NCBI RefSeq assembly: GCF_963576545.1
Contig: NW_026870498.1
Location: 20,999 to 84,998, forward strand
Direction: 5' to 3'
From: Limanda limanda
Lineage: Eukaryota > Chordata > Actinopteri > Pleuronectiformes > Pleuronectidae
DNA: 64,000 nucleotides
In this document: positions 38,901-52,600 of the stretch, piece after piece
How positions within the stretch are numbered: position 1 is the first letter of the stretch
Layout of the letters: each line of letters opens with the position of its first letter
Translations under genes and position numbers: made by a program
Notes under the pieces: model-generated
Told to the model about the DNA's origin: nothing
Database searches by the model: none
The model's input: only the letters and a program-made list of their open reading frames with translations

Positions 38901-40400
38901 TGAGCTTCTCCGACTTTCGGAAGGGTTAGGGTTAGGGTTAGGGATGAAAGCACATAGGAGAAAGAGATATTCTTGAATAACTTTTTTTGTGAAGGTCGGA
39001 GAGACTTGCAAGTAGGCTCTACCCCCACTAAATGGGGTAGCGCGCATCGATCGGTACCATCCTTGAGCTTCTCCGACTTTCGGAAGGGTTAGGGTTAGGG
39101 TTAGGGATGAAAGCACATAGGAGAAAGAGATATTCTTGAATAACTTTTTTTGTGAAGGTCGGAGAGACTTGGAAAGTGGTTGCATCTGGACTAATTTGGG
39201 TCCTGCGGATCGATTGGTACCATCCCCGAGCTTGTACGACCTTCGGAAGAGGTCGACCGACGAAATTCCCCCAAATCTGAGGAGATATTCTTGAATAACT
39301 TTTTTTGTGAAGGTCGGAGAGACTTGCAAGTAGGCTCTACCCCCACTAAATGGGGTAGCGCGCATCGATCGGTACCATCCTTGAGCTTCTCCGACTTTCG
39401 GAAGGGTTAGGGTTAGGGATGAAAGCACATAGGAGAAAGAGATATTCTTGAATAACTTTTTTTGTGAAGGTCGGAGAGACTTGCAAGTAGGCTCTACCCC
39501 CACTAAATGGGGTAGCGCGCATCGATCGGTACCATCCTTGAGCTTCTCCGACTTTCGGAAGGGTTAGGGTTAGGGTTAGGGATGAAAGCACATAGGAGAA
39601 AGAGATATTCTTGAATAACTTTTTTTGTGAAGGTCGGAGAGACTTGGAAAGTGGTTGCATCTGGACTAATTTGGGTCCTGCGGATCGATTGGTACCATCC
39701 CCGAGCTTGTACGACCTTCGGAAGAGGTCGACCGACGAAATTCCCCCAAATCTGAGGAGATATTCTTGAATAACTTTTTTTGTGAAGGTCGGAGAGACTT
39801 GCAAGTAGGCTCTACCCCCACTAAATGGGGTTGCGCGCATCGATCAGTACCATCCTTGAGCTTCTCCGACTTTCGGAAGGGTTAGGGTTAGGGTTAGGGA
39901 TGAAAGCACATAGGAGAAAGAGATATTCTTGAATAACTTTTTTTGTGAAGGTCGGAGAGACTTGCAAGTAGGCTCTACCCCCACTAAATGGGGTAGCGCA
40001 CATCGATCGGTACCATCCTTGAGCTTCTCCGACTTTCGGAAGGGTTAGGGTTAGGGTTAGGGATGAAAGCACATAGGAGAAAGAGATATTCTTGAATAAC
40101 TTTTTTTGTGAAGGTCGGAGAGACTTGCAAGTAGGCTCTACCCCCACTAAATGGGGTAGCGCGCATCGATCGGTACCATCCTTGAGCTTCTCCGACTTTC
40201 GGAAGGGTTAGGGTTAGGGTTAGGGATGAAAGCACATAGGAGAAAGAGATATTCTTGAATAACTTTTTTTGTGAAGGTCGGAGAGACTTGGAAAGTGGTT
40301 GCATCTGGACTAATTTGGGTCCTGCGGATCGATTGGTACCATCCCCGAGCTTGTACGACCTTCGGAAGAGGTCGACCGACGAAATTCCCCCAAATCTGAG
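35925..40400 (+). repeat. Block VI: four tandem copies of a 1,119-bp higher-order repeat
   Basis: Copies start at 35925, 37044, 38163 and 39282. Each is short A, A, B, TT/CAG A, g81a A (GCGCAC), A, B: four 163-bp A, one 157-bp A and two B, summing to 1,119 bp. B starts: 36245, 36889, 37364, 38008, 38483, 39127, 39602, 40246. The first copy differs by c118t in its first B (CCTTTGGAAG, near 36361). The other three show no difference that I noticed, making this the most regular and probably youngest expansion in the window. Confidence 0.95.
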
Positions 40401-43400
40401 GAGATATTCTTGAATAACTTTTTTTGTGAAGGTCGGAGAGACTTGCAAGTAGGCTCTACCCCCACTAAATGGGGTAGCGCGCATCGATCGGTACCATCCT
40501 TGAGCTTCTCCGACTTTCGGAAGGGTTAGGGTTAGGGTTAGGGATGAAAGCACATAGGAGAAAGAGATATTCTTGAATAACTTTTTTTGTGAAGGTCGGA
40601 GAGACTTGCAAGTAGGCTCTACCCCCACTAAATGGGGTAGCGCGCATCGATCGGTACCATCCTTGAGCTTCTCCGACTTTCGGAAGGGTTAGGGTTAGGG
40701 TTAGGGATGAAAGCACATAGGAGAAAGAGATATTCTTGAATAACTTTTTTTGTGAAGGTCGGAGAGACTTGGAAAGTGGTTGCATCTGGACTAATTTGGG
40801 TCCTGCGGATCGATTGGTACCATCCCCGAGCTTGTACGACCTTCGGAAGAGGTCGACCGACGAAATTCCCCCAAATCTGAGGAGATATTCTTGAATAACT
40901 TTTTTTGTGAAGGTCGGAGAGACTTGCAAGTAGGCTCTACCCCCACTAAATGGGGTAGCGCGCATCGATTGGTACCATCCTTGAGCTTCTCCGACTTTCG
41001 GAAGGGTTAGGGTTAGGGTTAGGGATGAAAGCACATAGGAGAAAGAGATATTCTTGAATAACTTTTTTTGTGAAGGTCGGAGAGACTTGCAAGTAGGCTC
41101 TACCCCCACTAAATGGGGTAGCGCGCATCGATCGGTACCATCCTTGAGCTTCTCCGACTTTCGGAAGGGTTAGGGTTAGGGTTAGGGATGAAAGCACATA
41201 GGAGAAAGAGATATTCTTGAATAACTTTTTTTGTGAAGGTCGGAGAGACTTGGAAAGTGGTTGCATCTGGACTAATTTGGGTCCTGCGGATCGATTGGTA
41301 CCATCCCCGAGCTTGTACGACCTTCGGAAGAGGTCGACCGACGAAATTCCCCCAAATCTGAGGAGATATTCTTGAATAACTTTTTTTGTGAAGGTCGGAG
41401 AGACTTGCAAGTAGGCTCTACCCCCACTAAATGGGGTTGCGCGCATCGATCAGTACCATCCTTGAGCTTCTCCGACTTTCGGAAGGGTTAGGGTTAGGGT
41501 TAGGGATGAAAGCACATAGGAGAAAGAGATATTCTTGAATAACTTTTTTTGTGAAGGTCGGAGAGACTTGCAAGTAGGCTCTACCCCCACTAAATGGGGT
41601 AGCGCACATCGATCGGTACCATCCTTGAGCTTCTCCGACTTTCGGAAGGGTTAGGGTTAGGGTTAGGGATGAAAGCACATAGGAGAAAGAGATATTCTTG
41701 AATAACTTTTTTTGTGAAGGTCGGAGAGACTTGCAAGTAGGCTCTACCCCCACTAAATGGGGTAGCGCGCATCGATCGGTACCATCCTTGAGCTTCTCCG
41801 ACTTTCGGAAGGGTTAGGGTTAGGGTTAGGGATGAAAGCACATAGGAGAAAGAGATATTCTTGAATAACTTTTTTTGTGAAGGTCGGAGAGACTTGGAAA
41901 GTGGTTGCATCTGGACTAATTTGGGTCCTGCGGATCGATTGGTACCATCCCCGAGCTTGTACGACCTTCGGAAGAGGTCGACCGACGAAATTCCCCCAAA
42001 TCTGAGGAGATATTCTTGAATAACTTTTTTTGTGAAGGTCGGAGAGACTTGCAAGTAGGCTCTACCCCCACTAAATGGGGTAGCGCGCATCGATCGGTAC
42101 CATCCTTGAGCTTCTCCGACTTTCGGAAGGGTTAGGGTTAGGGTTAGGGATGAAAGCACATAGGAGAAAGAGATATTCTTGAATAACTTTTTTTGTGAAG
42201 GTCGGAGAGACTTGCAAGTAGGCTCTACCCCCACTAAATGGGGTAGCGCGCATCGATCGGTACCATCCTTGAGCTTCTCCGACTTTCGGAAGGGTTAGGG
42301 TTAGGGTTAGGGATGAAAGCACATAGGAGAAAGAGATATTCTTGAATAACTTTTTTTGTGAAGGTCGGAGAGACTTGGAAAGTGGTTGCATCTGGACTAA
42401 TTTGGGTCCTGCGGATCGATTGGTACCATCCCCGAGCTTGTACGACCTTCGGAAGAGGTCGACCGACGAAATTCCCCCAAATCTGAGGAGATATTCTTGA
42501 ATAACTTTTTTTGTGAAGGTCGGAGAGACTTGCAAGTAGGCTCTACCCCCACTAAATGGGGTTGCGCGCATCGATCAGTACCATCCTTGAGCTTCTCCGA
42601 CTTTCGGAAGGGTTAGGGTTAGGGTTAGGGATGAAAGCACATAGGAGAAAGAGATATTCTTGAATAACTTTTTTTGTGAAGGTCGGAGAGACTTGCAAGT
42701 AGGCTCTACCCCCACTAAATGGGGTAGCGCGCATCGATCGGTACCATCCTTGAGCTTCTCCGACTTTCGGAAGGGTTAGGGTTAGGGTTAGGGATGAAAG
42801 CACATAGGAGAAAGAGATATTCTTGAATAACTTTTTTTGTGAAGGTCGGAGAGACTTGCAAGTAGGCTCTACCCCCACTAAATGGGGTAGTGCGCATCGA
42901 TCGGTACCATCCTTGAGCTTCTCCGACTTTCGGAAGGGTTAGGGTTAGGGTTAGGGATGAAAGCACATAGGAGAAAGAGATATTCTTGAATAACTTTTTT
43001 TGTGAAGGTCGGAGAGACTTGCAAGTAGGCTCTACCCCCACTAAATGGGGCAGCGCGCATCGATCGGTACCATTCTTGAGCTTCTCCGACTTTCGGAAGG
43101 GTTAGGGTTAGGGTTAGGGATGAAAGCACATAGGAGAAAGAGATATTCTTGAATAACTTTTTTTGTGAAGGTCGGAGAGACTTGCAAGTAGGCTCTACCC
43201 CCACTAAATGGGGTAGCGCGCATCGATCGGTACCATCCTTGAGCTTCTCCGACTTTCGGAAGGGTTAGGGTTAGGGTTAGGGATGAAAGCACATAGGAGA
43301 AAGAGATATTCTTGAATAACTTTTTTTGTGAAGGTCGGAGAGACTTGGAAAGTGGTTGCATCTGGACTAATTTGGGTCCTGCGGATCGATTGGTACCATC

Positions 43401-46400
43401 CCCGAGCTTGTACGACCTTCGGAAGAGGTCGACCGACGAAATTCCCCCAAATCTGAGGAGATATTCTTGAATAACTTTTTTTGTGAAGGTCGGAGAGACT
43501 TGCAAGTAGGCTCTACCCCCACTAAATGGGGTAACGCGCATCGATCGGTACCATCCTTGAGCTTCTCCGACTTTCGGAAGGGTTAGGGTTAGGGTTAGGG
43601 ATGAAAGCACATAGGAGAAAGAGATATTCTTGAATAACTTTTTTTGTGAAGGTCGGAGAGACTTGCAAGTAGGCTCTACCCCCACTAAATGGGGTAGCGC
43701 GCATCGATCGGTACCATCCTTGAGCTTCTCCGACTTTCGGAAGGGTTAGGGTTAGGGTTAGGGATGAAAGCACATAGGAGAAAGAGATATTCTTGAATAA
43801 CTTTTTTTGTGAAGGTCGGAGAGACTTGGAAAGTGGTTGCATCTGGACTAATTTGGGTCCTGCGGATCGATTGGTACCATCCCCGAGCTTGTACGACCTT
43901 CGGAAGAGGTCGACCGACGAAATTCCCCCAAATCTGAGGAGATATTCTTGAATAACTTTTTTTGTGAAGGTCGGAGAGACTTGCAAGTAGGCTCTACCCC
44001 CACTAAATGGGGTTGCGCGCATCGATCAGTACCATCCTTGAGCTTCTCCGACTTTCGGAAGGGTTAGGGTTAGGGTTAGGGATGAAAGCACATAGGAGAA
44101 AGAGATATTCTTGAATAACTTTTTTTGTGAAGGTCGGAGAGACTTGCAAGTAGGCTCTACCCCCACTAAATGGGGTAGCGCGCATCGATCGGTACCATCC
44201 TTGAGCTTCTCCGACTTTCGGAAGGGTTAGGGTTAGGGTTAGGGATGAAAGCACATAGGAGAAAGAGATATTCTTGAATAACTTTTTTTGTGAAGGTCGG
44301 AGAGACTTGCAAGTAGGCTCTACCCCCACTAAATGGGGTAGCGCGCATCGATCGGTACCATCCTTGAGCTTCTCCGACTTTCGGAAGGGTTAGGGTTAGG
44401 GTTAGGGATGAAAGCACATAGGAGAAAGAGATATTCTTGAATAACTTTTTTTGTGAAGGTCGGAGAGACTTGCAAGTAGGCTCTACCCCCACTAAATGGG
44501 GTAGCGCGCATCGATCGGTACCATCCTTGAGCTTCTCCGACTTTCGGAAGGGTTAGGGTTAGGGTTAGGGATGAAAGCACATAGGAGAAAGAGATATTCT
44601 TGAATAACTTTTTTTGTGAAGGTCGGAGAGACTTGCAAGTAGGCTCTACCCCCACTAAATGGGGTAGCGCGCATCGATCGGTACCATCCTTGAGCTTCTC
44701 CGACTTTCGGAAGGGTTAGGGTTAGGGTTAGGGATGAAAGCACATAGGAGAAAGAGATATTCTTGAATAACTTTTTTTGTGAAGGTCGGAGAGACTTGCA
44801 AGTAGGCTCTACCCCCACTAAATGGGGTAGCGCGCATCGATCGGTACCATCCTTGAGCTTCTCCGACTTTCGGAAGGGTTAGGGTTAGGGTTAGGGATGA
44901 AAGCACATAGGAGAAAGAGATATTCTTGAATAACTTTTTTTGTGAAGGTCGGAGAGACTTGCAAGTAGGCTCTACCCCCACTAAATGGGGTAGCGCGCAT
45001 CGATCGGTACCATCCTTGAGCTTCTCCGACTTTCGGAAGGGTTAGGGTTAGGGTTAGGGATGAAAGCACATAGGAGAAAGAGATATTCTTGAATAACTTT
45101 TTTTGTGAAGGTCGGAGAGACTTGGAAAGTGGTTGCATCTGGACTAATTTGGGTCCTGCGGATCGATTGGTACCATCCCCGAGCTTGTACGACCTTCGGA
45201 AGAGGTCGACCGACGAAATTCCCCCAAATCTGAGGAGATATTCTTGAATAACTTTTTTTGTGAAGGTCGGAGAGACTTGCAAGTAGGCTCTACCCCCACT
45301 AAATGGGGTTGCGCGCATCGATCAGTACCATCCTTGAGCTTCTCCGACTTTCGGAAGGGTTAGGGTTAGGGTTAGGGATGAAAGCACATAGGAGAAAGAG
45401 ATATTCTTGAATAACTTTTTTTGTGAAGGTCGGAGAGACTTGCAAGTAGGCTCTACCCCCACTAAATGGGGTAGCGCGCATCGATCGGTACCATCCTTGA
45501 GCTTCTCCGACTTTCGGAAGGGTTAGGGTTAGGGTTAGGGATGAAAGCACATAGGAGAAAGAGATATTCTTGAATAACTTTTTTTGTGAAGGTCGGAGAG
45601 ACTTGCAAGTAGGCTCTACCCCCACTAAATGGGGTAGCGCGCATCGATCGGTACCATCCTTGAGCTTCTCCGACTTTCGGAAGGGTTAGGGTTAGGGTTA
45701 GGGATGAAAGCACATAGGAGAAAGAGATATTCTTGAATAACTTTTTTTGTGAAGGTCGGAGAGACTTGCAAGTAGGCTCTACCCCCACTAAATGGGGCAG
45801 CGCGCATCGATCGGTACCATTCTTGAGCTTCTCCGACTTTCGGAAGGGTTAGGGTTAGGGTTAGGGATGAAAGCACATAGGAGAAAGAGATATTCTTGAA
45901 TAACTTTTTTTGTGAAGGTCGGAGAGACTTGCAAGTAGGCTATACCCCCACTAAATGGGGTAGCGCGCATCGATCGGTACCATCCTTGAGCTTCTCCGAC
46001 TTTCGGAAGGGTTAGGGTTAGGGTTAGGGATGAAAGCACATAGGAGAAAGAGATATTCTTGAATAACTTTTTTTGTGAAGGTCGGAGAGACTTGGAAAGT
46101 GGTTGCATCTGGACTAATTTGGGTCCTGCGGATCGATTGGTACCATCCCCGAGCTTGTACGACCTTCGGAAGAGGTCGACCGACGAAATTCCCCCAAATC
46201 TGAGGAGATATTCTTGAATAACTTTTTTTGTGAAGGTCGGAGAGACTTGCAAGTAGGCTCTACCCCCACTAAATGGGGTAGCGCGCATCGATCGGTACCA
46301 TCCTTGAGCTTCTCCGACTTTCGGAAGGGTTAGGGTTAGGGTTAGGGATGAAAGCACATAGGAGAAAGAGATATTCTTGAATAACTTTTTTTGTGAAGGT

Positions 46401-46530
46401 CGGAGAGACTTGCAAGTAGGCTCTACCCCCACTAAATGGGGTAGCGCGCATCGATCGGTACCATCCTTGAGCTTCTCCGACTTTCGGAAGGGTTAGGGTT
46501 AGGGTTAGGGATGAAAGCACATAGGAGAAA

Positions 46531-46685
46531 GAGATATTCTTGAATAACTTTTTTTGTGAAGGTCGGAGAGACTTTTAAAGTGGTTGCATCTGGACTAATT
46601 TGGGTCCTGCGGATCGATTGGTACCATCCCCGAGCTTGTACGACCTTCGGAAGAGGTCGACCGACGAAATTCCCCCAAATCTGAG
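46531..46685 (+). repeat. B monomer with ACTTTTAAAGTGG variant
   Basis: At about 46574 the usual ACTTGGAAAGTGG reads ACTTTTAAAGTGG, a GG to TT double change at positions 45-46, right at the end of the 45-bp block shared by A and B. I see it in no other monomer, including the matching B of the next 3,057-bp copy (49588). It is therefore a recent private change or a sequencing error. Confidence 0.85.
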
Positions 46686-49600
46686 GAGATATTCTTGAAT
46701 AACTTTTTTTGTGAAGGTCGGAGAGACTTGCAAGTAGGCTCTACCCCCACTAAATGGGGTTGCGCGCATCGATCAGTACCATCCTTGAGCTTCTCCGACT
46801 TTCGGAAGGGTTAGGGTTAGGGTTAGGGATGAAAGCACATAGGAGAAAGAGATATTCTTGAATAACTTTTTTTGTGAAGGTCGGAGAGACTTGCAAGTAG
46901 GCTCTACCCCCACTAAATGGGGTAGCGCACATCGATCGGTACCATCCTTGAGCTTCTCCGACTTTCGGAAGGGTTAGGGTTAGGGTTAGGGATGAAAGCA
47001 CATAGGAGAAAGAGATATTCTTGAATAACTTTTTTTGTGAAGGTCGGAGAGACTTGCAAGTAGGCTCTACCCCCACTAAATGGGGTAGCGCGCATCGATC
47101 GGTACCATCCTTGAGCTTCTCCGACTTTCGGAAGGGTTAGGGTTAGGGTTAGGGATGAAAGCACATAGGAGAAAGAGATATTCTTGAATAACTTTTTTTG
47201 TGAAGGTCGGAGAGACTTGGAAAGTGGTTGCATCTGGACTAATTTGGGTCCTGCGGATCGATTGGTACCATCCCCGAGCTTGTACGACCTTCGGAAGAGG
47301 TCGACCGACGAAATTCCCCCAAATCTGAGGAGATATTCTTGAATAACTTTTTTTGTGAAGGTCGGAGAGACTTGCAAGTAGGCTCTACCCCCACTAAATG
47401 GGGTAGCGCGCATCGATCGGTACCATCCTTGAGCTTCTCCGACTTTCGGAAGGGTTAGGGTTAGGGTTAGGGATGAAAGCACATAGGAGAAAGAGATATT
47501 CTTGAATAACTTTTTTTGTGAAGGTCGGAGAGACTTGCAAGTAGGCTCTACCCCCACTAAATGGGGTAGCGCGCATCGATCGGTACCATCCTTGAGCTTC
47601 TCCGACTTTCGGAAGGGTTAGGGTTAGGGTTAGGGATGAAAGCACATAGGAGAAAGAGATATTCTTGAATAACTTTTTTTGTGAAGGTCGGAGAGACTTG
47701 GAAAGTGGTTGCATCTGGACTAATTTGGGTCCTGCGGATCGATTGGTACCATCCCCGAGCTTGTACGACCTTCGGAAGAGGTCGACCGACGAAATTCCCC
47801 CAAATCTGAGGAGATATTCTTGAATAACTTTTTTTGTGAAGGTCGGAGAGACTTGCAAGTAGGCTCTACCCCCACTAAATGGGGTAGCGCGCATCGATTG
47901 GTACCATCCTTGAGCTTCTCCGACTTTCGGAAGGGTTAGGGTTAGGGTTAGGGATGAAAGCACATAGGAGAAAGAGATATTCTTGAATAACTTTTTTTGT
48001 GAAGGTCGGAGAGACTTGCAAGTAGGCTCTACCCCCACTAAATGGGGTAGCGCGCATCGATCGGTACCATCCTTGAGCTTCTCCGACTTTCGGAAGGGTT
48101 AGGGTTAGGGTTAGGGATGAAAGCACATAGGAGAAAGAGATATTCTTGAATAACTTTTTTTGTGAAGGTCGGAGAGACTTGGAAAGTGGTTGCATCTGGA
48201 CTAATTTGGGTCCTGCGGATCGATTGGTACCATCCCCGAGCTTGTACGACCTTCGGAAGAGGTCGACCGACGAAATTCCCCCAAATCTGAGGAGATATTC
48301 TTGAATAACTTTTTTTGTGAAGGTCGGAGAGACTTGCAAGTAGGCTCTACCCCCACTAAATGGGGTTGCGCGCATCGATCAGTACCATCCTTGAGCTTCT
48401 CCGACTTTCGGAAGGGTTAGGGTTAGGGTTAGGGATGAAAGCACATAGGAGAAAGAGATATTCTTGAATAACTTTTTTTGTGAAGGTCGGAGAGACTTGC
48501 AAGTAGGCTCTACCCCCACTAAATGGGGTAGCGCGCATCGATCGGTACCATCCTTGAGCTTCTCCGACTTTCGGAAGGGTTAGGGTTAGGGTTAGGGATG
48601 AAAGCACATAGGAGAAAGAGATATTCTTGAATAACTTTTTTTTTGAAGGTCGGAGAGACTTGCAAGTAGGCTCTACCCCCACTAAATGGGGTAGCGCGCA
48701 TCGATCGGTACCATCCTTGAGCTTCTCCGACTTTCGGAAGGGTTAGGGTTAGGGTTAGGGATGAAAGCACATAGGAGAAAGAGATATTCTTGAATAACTT
48801 TTTTTGTGAAGGTCGGAGAGACTTGCAAGTAGGCTCTACCCCCACTAAATGGGGCAGCGCGCATCGATCGGTACCATTCTTGAGCTTCTCCGACTTTCGG
48901 AAGGGTTAGGGTTAGGGTTAGGGATGAAAGCACATAGGAGAAAGAGATATTCTTGAATAACTTTTTTTGTGAAGGTCGGAGAGACTTGCAAGTAGGCTCT
49001 ACCCCCACTAAATGGGGTAGCGCGCATCGATCGGTACCATCCTTGAGCTTCTCCGACTTTCGGAAGGGTTAGGGTTAGGGTTAGGGATGAAAGCACATAG
49101 GAGAAAGAGATATTCTTGAATAACTTTTTTTGTGAAGGTCGGAGAGACTTGGAAAGTGGTTGCATCTGGACTAATTTGGGTCCTGCGGATCGATTGGTAC
49201 CATCCCCGAGCTTGTACGACCTTTGGAAGAGGTCGACCGACGAAATTCCCCCAAATCTGAGGAGATATTCTTGAATAACTTTTTTTGTGAAGGTCGGAGA
49301 GACTTGCAAGTAGGCTCTACCCCCACTAAATGGGGTAGCGCGCATCGATCGGTACCATCCTTGAGCTTCTCCGACTTTCGGAAGGGTTAGGGTTAGGGTT
49401 AGGGATGAAAGCACATAGGAGAAAGAGATATTCTTGAATAACTTTTTTTGTGAAGGTCGGAGAGACTTGCAAGTAGGCTCTACCCCCACTAAATGGGGTA
49501 GCGCGCATCGATCGGTACCATCCTTGAGCTTCTCCGACTTTCGGAAGGGTTAGGGTTAGGGTTAGGGATGAAAGCACATAGGAGAAAGAGATATTCTTGA

Positions 49601-52600
49601 ATAACTTTTTTTGTGAAGGTCGGAGAGACTTGGAAAGTGGTTGCATCTGGACTAATTTGGGTCCTGCGGATCGATTGGTACCATCCCCGAGCTTGTACGA
49701 CCTTCGGAAGAGGTCGACCGACGAAATTCCCCCAAATCTGAGGAGATATTCTTGAATAACTTTTTTTGTGAAGGTCGGAGAGACTTGCAAGTAGGCTCTA
49801 CCCCCACTAAATGGGGTTGCGCGCATCGATCAGTACCATCCTTGAGCTTCTCCGACTTTCGGAAGGGTTAGGGTTAGGGTTAGGGATGAAAGCACATAGG
49901 AGAAAGAGATATTCTTGAATAACTTTTTTTGTGAAGGTCGGAGAGACTTGCAAGTAGGCTCTACCCCCACTAAATGGGGTAGCGCACATCGATCGGTACC
50001 ATCCTTGAGCTTCTCCGACTTTCGGAAGGGTTAGGGTTAGGGTTAGGGATGAAAGCACATAGGAGAAAGAGATATTCTTGAATAACTTTTTTTGTGAAGG
50101 TCGGAGAGACTTGCAAGTAGGCTCTACCCCCACTAAATGGGGTAGCGCGCATCGATCGGTACCATCCTTGAGCTTCTCCGACTTTCGGAAGGGTTAGGGT
50201 TAGGGTTAGGGATGAAAGCACATAGGAGAAAGAGATATTCTTGAATAACTTTTTTTGTGAAGGTCGGAGAGACTTGGAAAGTGGTTGCATCTGGACTAAT
50301 TTGGGTCCTGCGGATCGATTGGTACCATCCCCGAGCTTGTACGACCTTCGGAAGAGGTCGACCGACGAAATTCCCCCAAATCTGAGGAGATATTCTTGAA
50401 TAACTTTTTTTGTGAAGGTCGGAGAGACTTGCAAGTAGGCTCTACCCCCACTAAATGGGGTAGCGCGCATCGATCGGTACCATCCTTGAGCTTCTCCGAC
50501 TTTCGGAAGGGTTAGGGTTAGGGTTAGGGATGAAAGCACATAGGAGAAAGAGATATTCTTGAATAACTTTTTTTGTGAAGGTCGGAGAGACTTGCAAGTA
50601 GGCTCTACCCCCACTAAATGGGGTAGCGCGCATCGATCGGTACCATCCTTGAGCTTCTCCGACTTTCGGAAGGGTTAGGGTTAGGGTTAGGGATGAAAGC
50701 ACATAGGAGAAAGAGATATTCTTGAATAACTTTTTTTGTGAAGGTCGGAGAGACTTGGAAAGTGGTTGCATCTGGACTAATTTGGGTCCTGCGGATCGAT
50801 TGGTACCATCCCCGAGCTTGTACGACCTTCGGAAGAGGTCGACCGACGAAATTCCCCCAAATCTGAGGAGATATTCTTGAATAACTTTTTTTGTGAAGGT
50901 CGGAGAGACTTGCAAGTAGGCTCTACCCCCACTAAATGGGGTAGCGCGCATCGATTGGTACCATCCTTGAGCTTCTCCGACTTTCGGAAGGGTTAGGGTT
51001 AGGGTTAGGGATGAAAGCACATAGGAGAAAGAGATATTCTTGAATAACTTTTTTTGTGAAGGTCGGAGAGACTTGCAAGTAGGCTCTACCCCCACTAAAT
51101 GGGGTAGCGCGCATCGATCGGTACCATCCTTGAGCTTCTCCGACTTTCGGAAGGGTTAGGGTTAGGGTTAGGGATGAAAGCACATAGGAGAAAGAGATAT
51201 TCTTGAATAACTTTTTTTGTGAAGGTCGGAGAGACTTGGAAAGTGGTTGCATCTGGACTAATTTGGGTCCTGCGGATCGATTGGTACCATCCCCGAGCTT
51301 GTACGACCTTCGGAAGAGGTCGACCGACGAAATTCCCCCAAATCTGAGGAGATATTCTTGAATAACTTTTTTTGTGAAGGTCGGAGAGACTTGCAAGTAG
51401 GCTCTACCCCCACTAAATGGGGTTGCGCGCATCGATCAGTACCATCCTTGAGCTTCTCCGACTTTCGGAAGGGTTAGGGTTAGGGTTAGGGATGAAAGCA
51501 CATAGGAGAAAGAGATATTCTTGAATAACTTTTTTTGTGAAGGTCGGAGAGACTTGCAAGTAGGCTCTACCCCCACTAAATGGGGTAGCGCGCATCGATC
51601 GGTACCATCCTTGAGCTTCTCCGACTTTCGGAAGGGTTAGGGTTAGGGTTAGGGATGAAAGCACATAGGAGAAAGAGATATTCTTGAATAACTTTTTTTG
51701 TGAAGGTCGGAGAGACTTGCAAGTAGGCTCTACCCCCACTAAATGGGGTAGCGCGCATCGATCGGTACCATCCTTGAGCTTCTCCGACTTTCGGAAGGGT
51801 TAGGGTTAGGGTTAGGGATGAAAGCACATAGGAGAAAGAGATATTCTTGAATAACTTTTTTTGTGAAGGTCGGAGAGACTTGCAAGTAGGCTCTACCCCC
51901 ACTAAATGGGGCAGCGCGCATCGATCGGTACCATTCTTGAGCTTCTCCGACTTTCGGAAGGGTTAGGGTTAGGGTTAGGGATGAAAGCACATAGGAGAAA
52001 GAGATATTCTTGAATAACTTTTTTTGTGAAGGTCGGAGAGACTTGCAAGTAGGCTCTACCCCCACTAAATGGGGTAGCGCGCATCGATCGGTACCATCCT
52101 TGAGCTTCTCCGACTTTCGGAAGGGTTAGGGTTAGGGTTAGGGATGAAAGCACATAGGAGAAAGAGATATTCTTGAATAACTTTTTTTGTGAAGGTCGGA
52201 GAGACTTGGAAAGTGGTTGCATCTGGACTAATTTGGGTCCTGCGGATCGATTGGTACCATCCCCGAGCTTGTACGACCTTCGGAAGAGGTCGACCGACGA
52301 AATTCCCCCAAATCTGAGGAGATATTCTTGAATAACTTTTTTTGTGAAGGTCGGAGAGACTTGCAAGTAGGCTCTACCCCCACTAAATGGGGTAGCGCGC
52401 ATCGATCGGTACCATCCTTGAGCTTCTCCGACTTTCGGAAGGGTTAGGGTTAGGGTTAGGGATGAAAGCACATAGGAGAAAGAGATATTCTTGAATAACT
52501 TTTTTTGTGAAGGTCGGAGAGACTTGCAAGTAGGCTCTACCCCCACTAAATGGGGTAGCGCGCATCGATCGGTACCATCCTTGAGCTTCTCCGACTTTCG

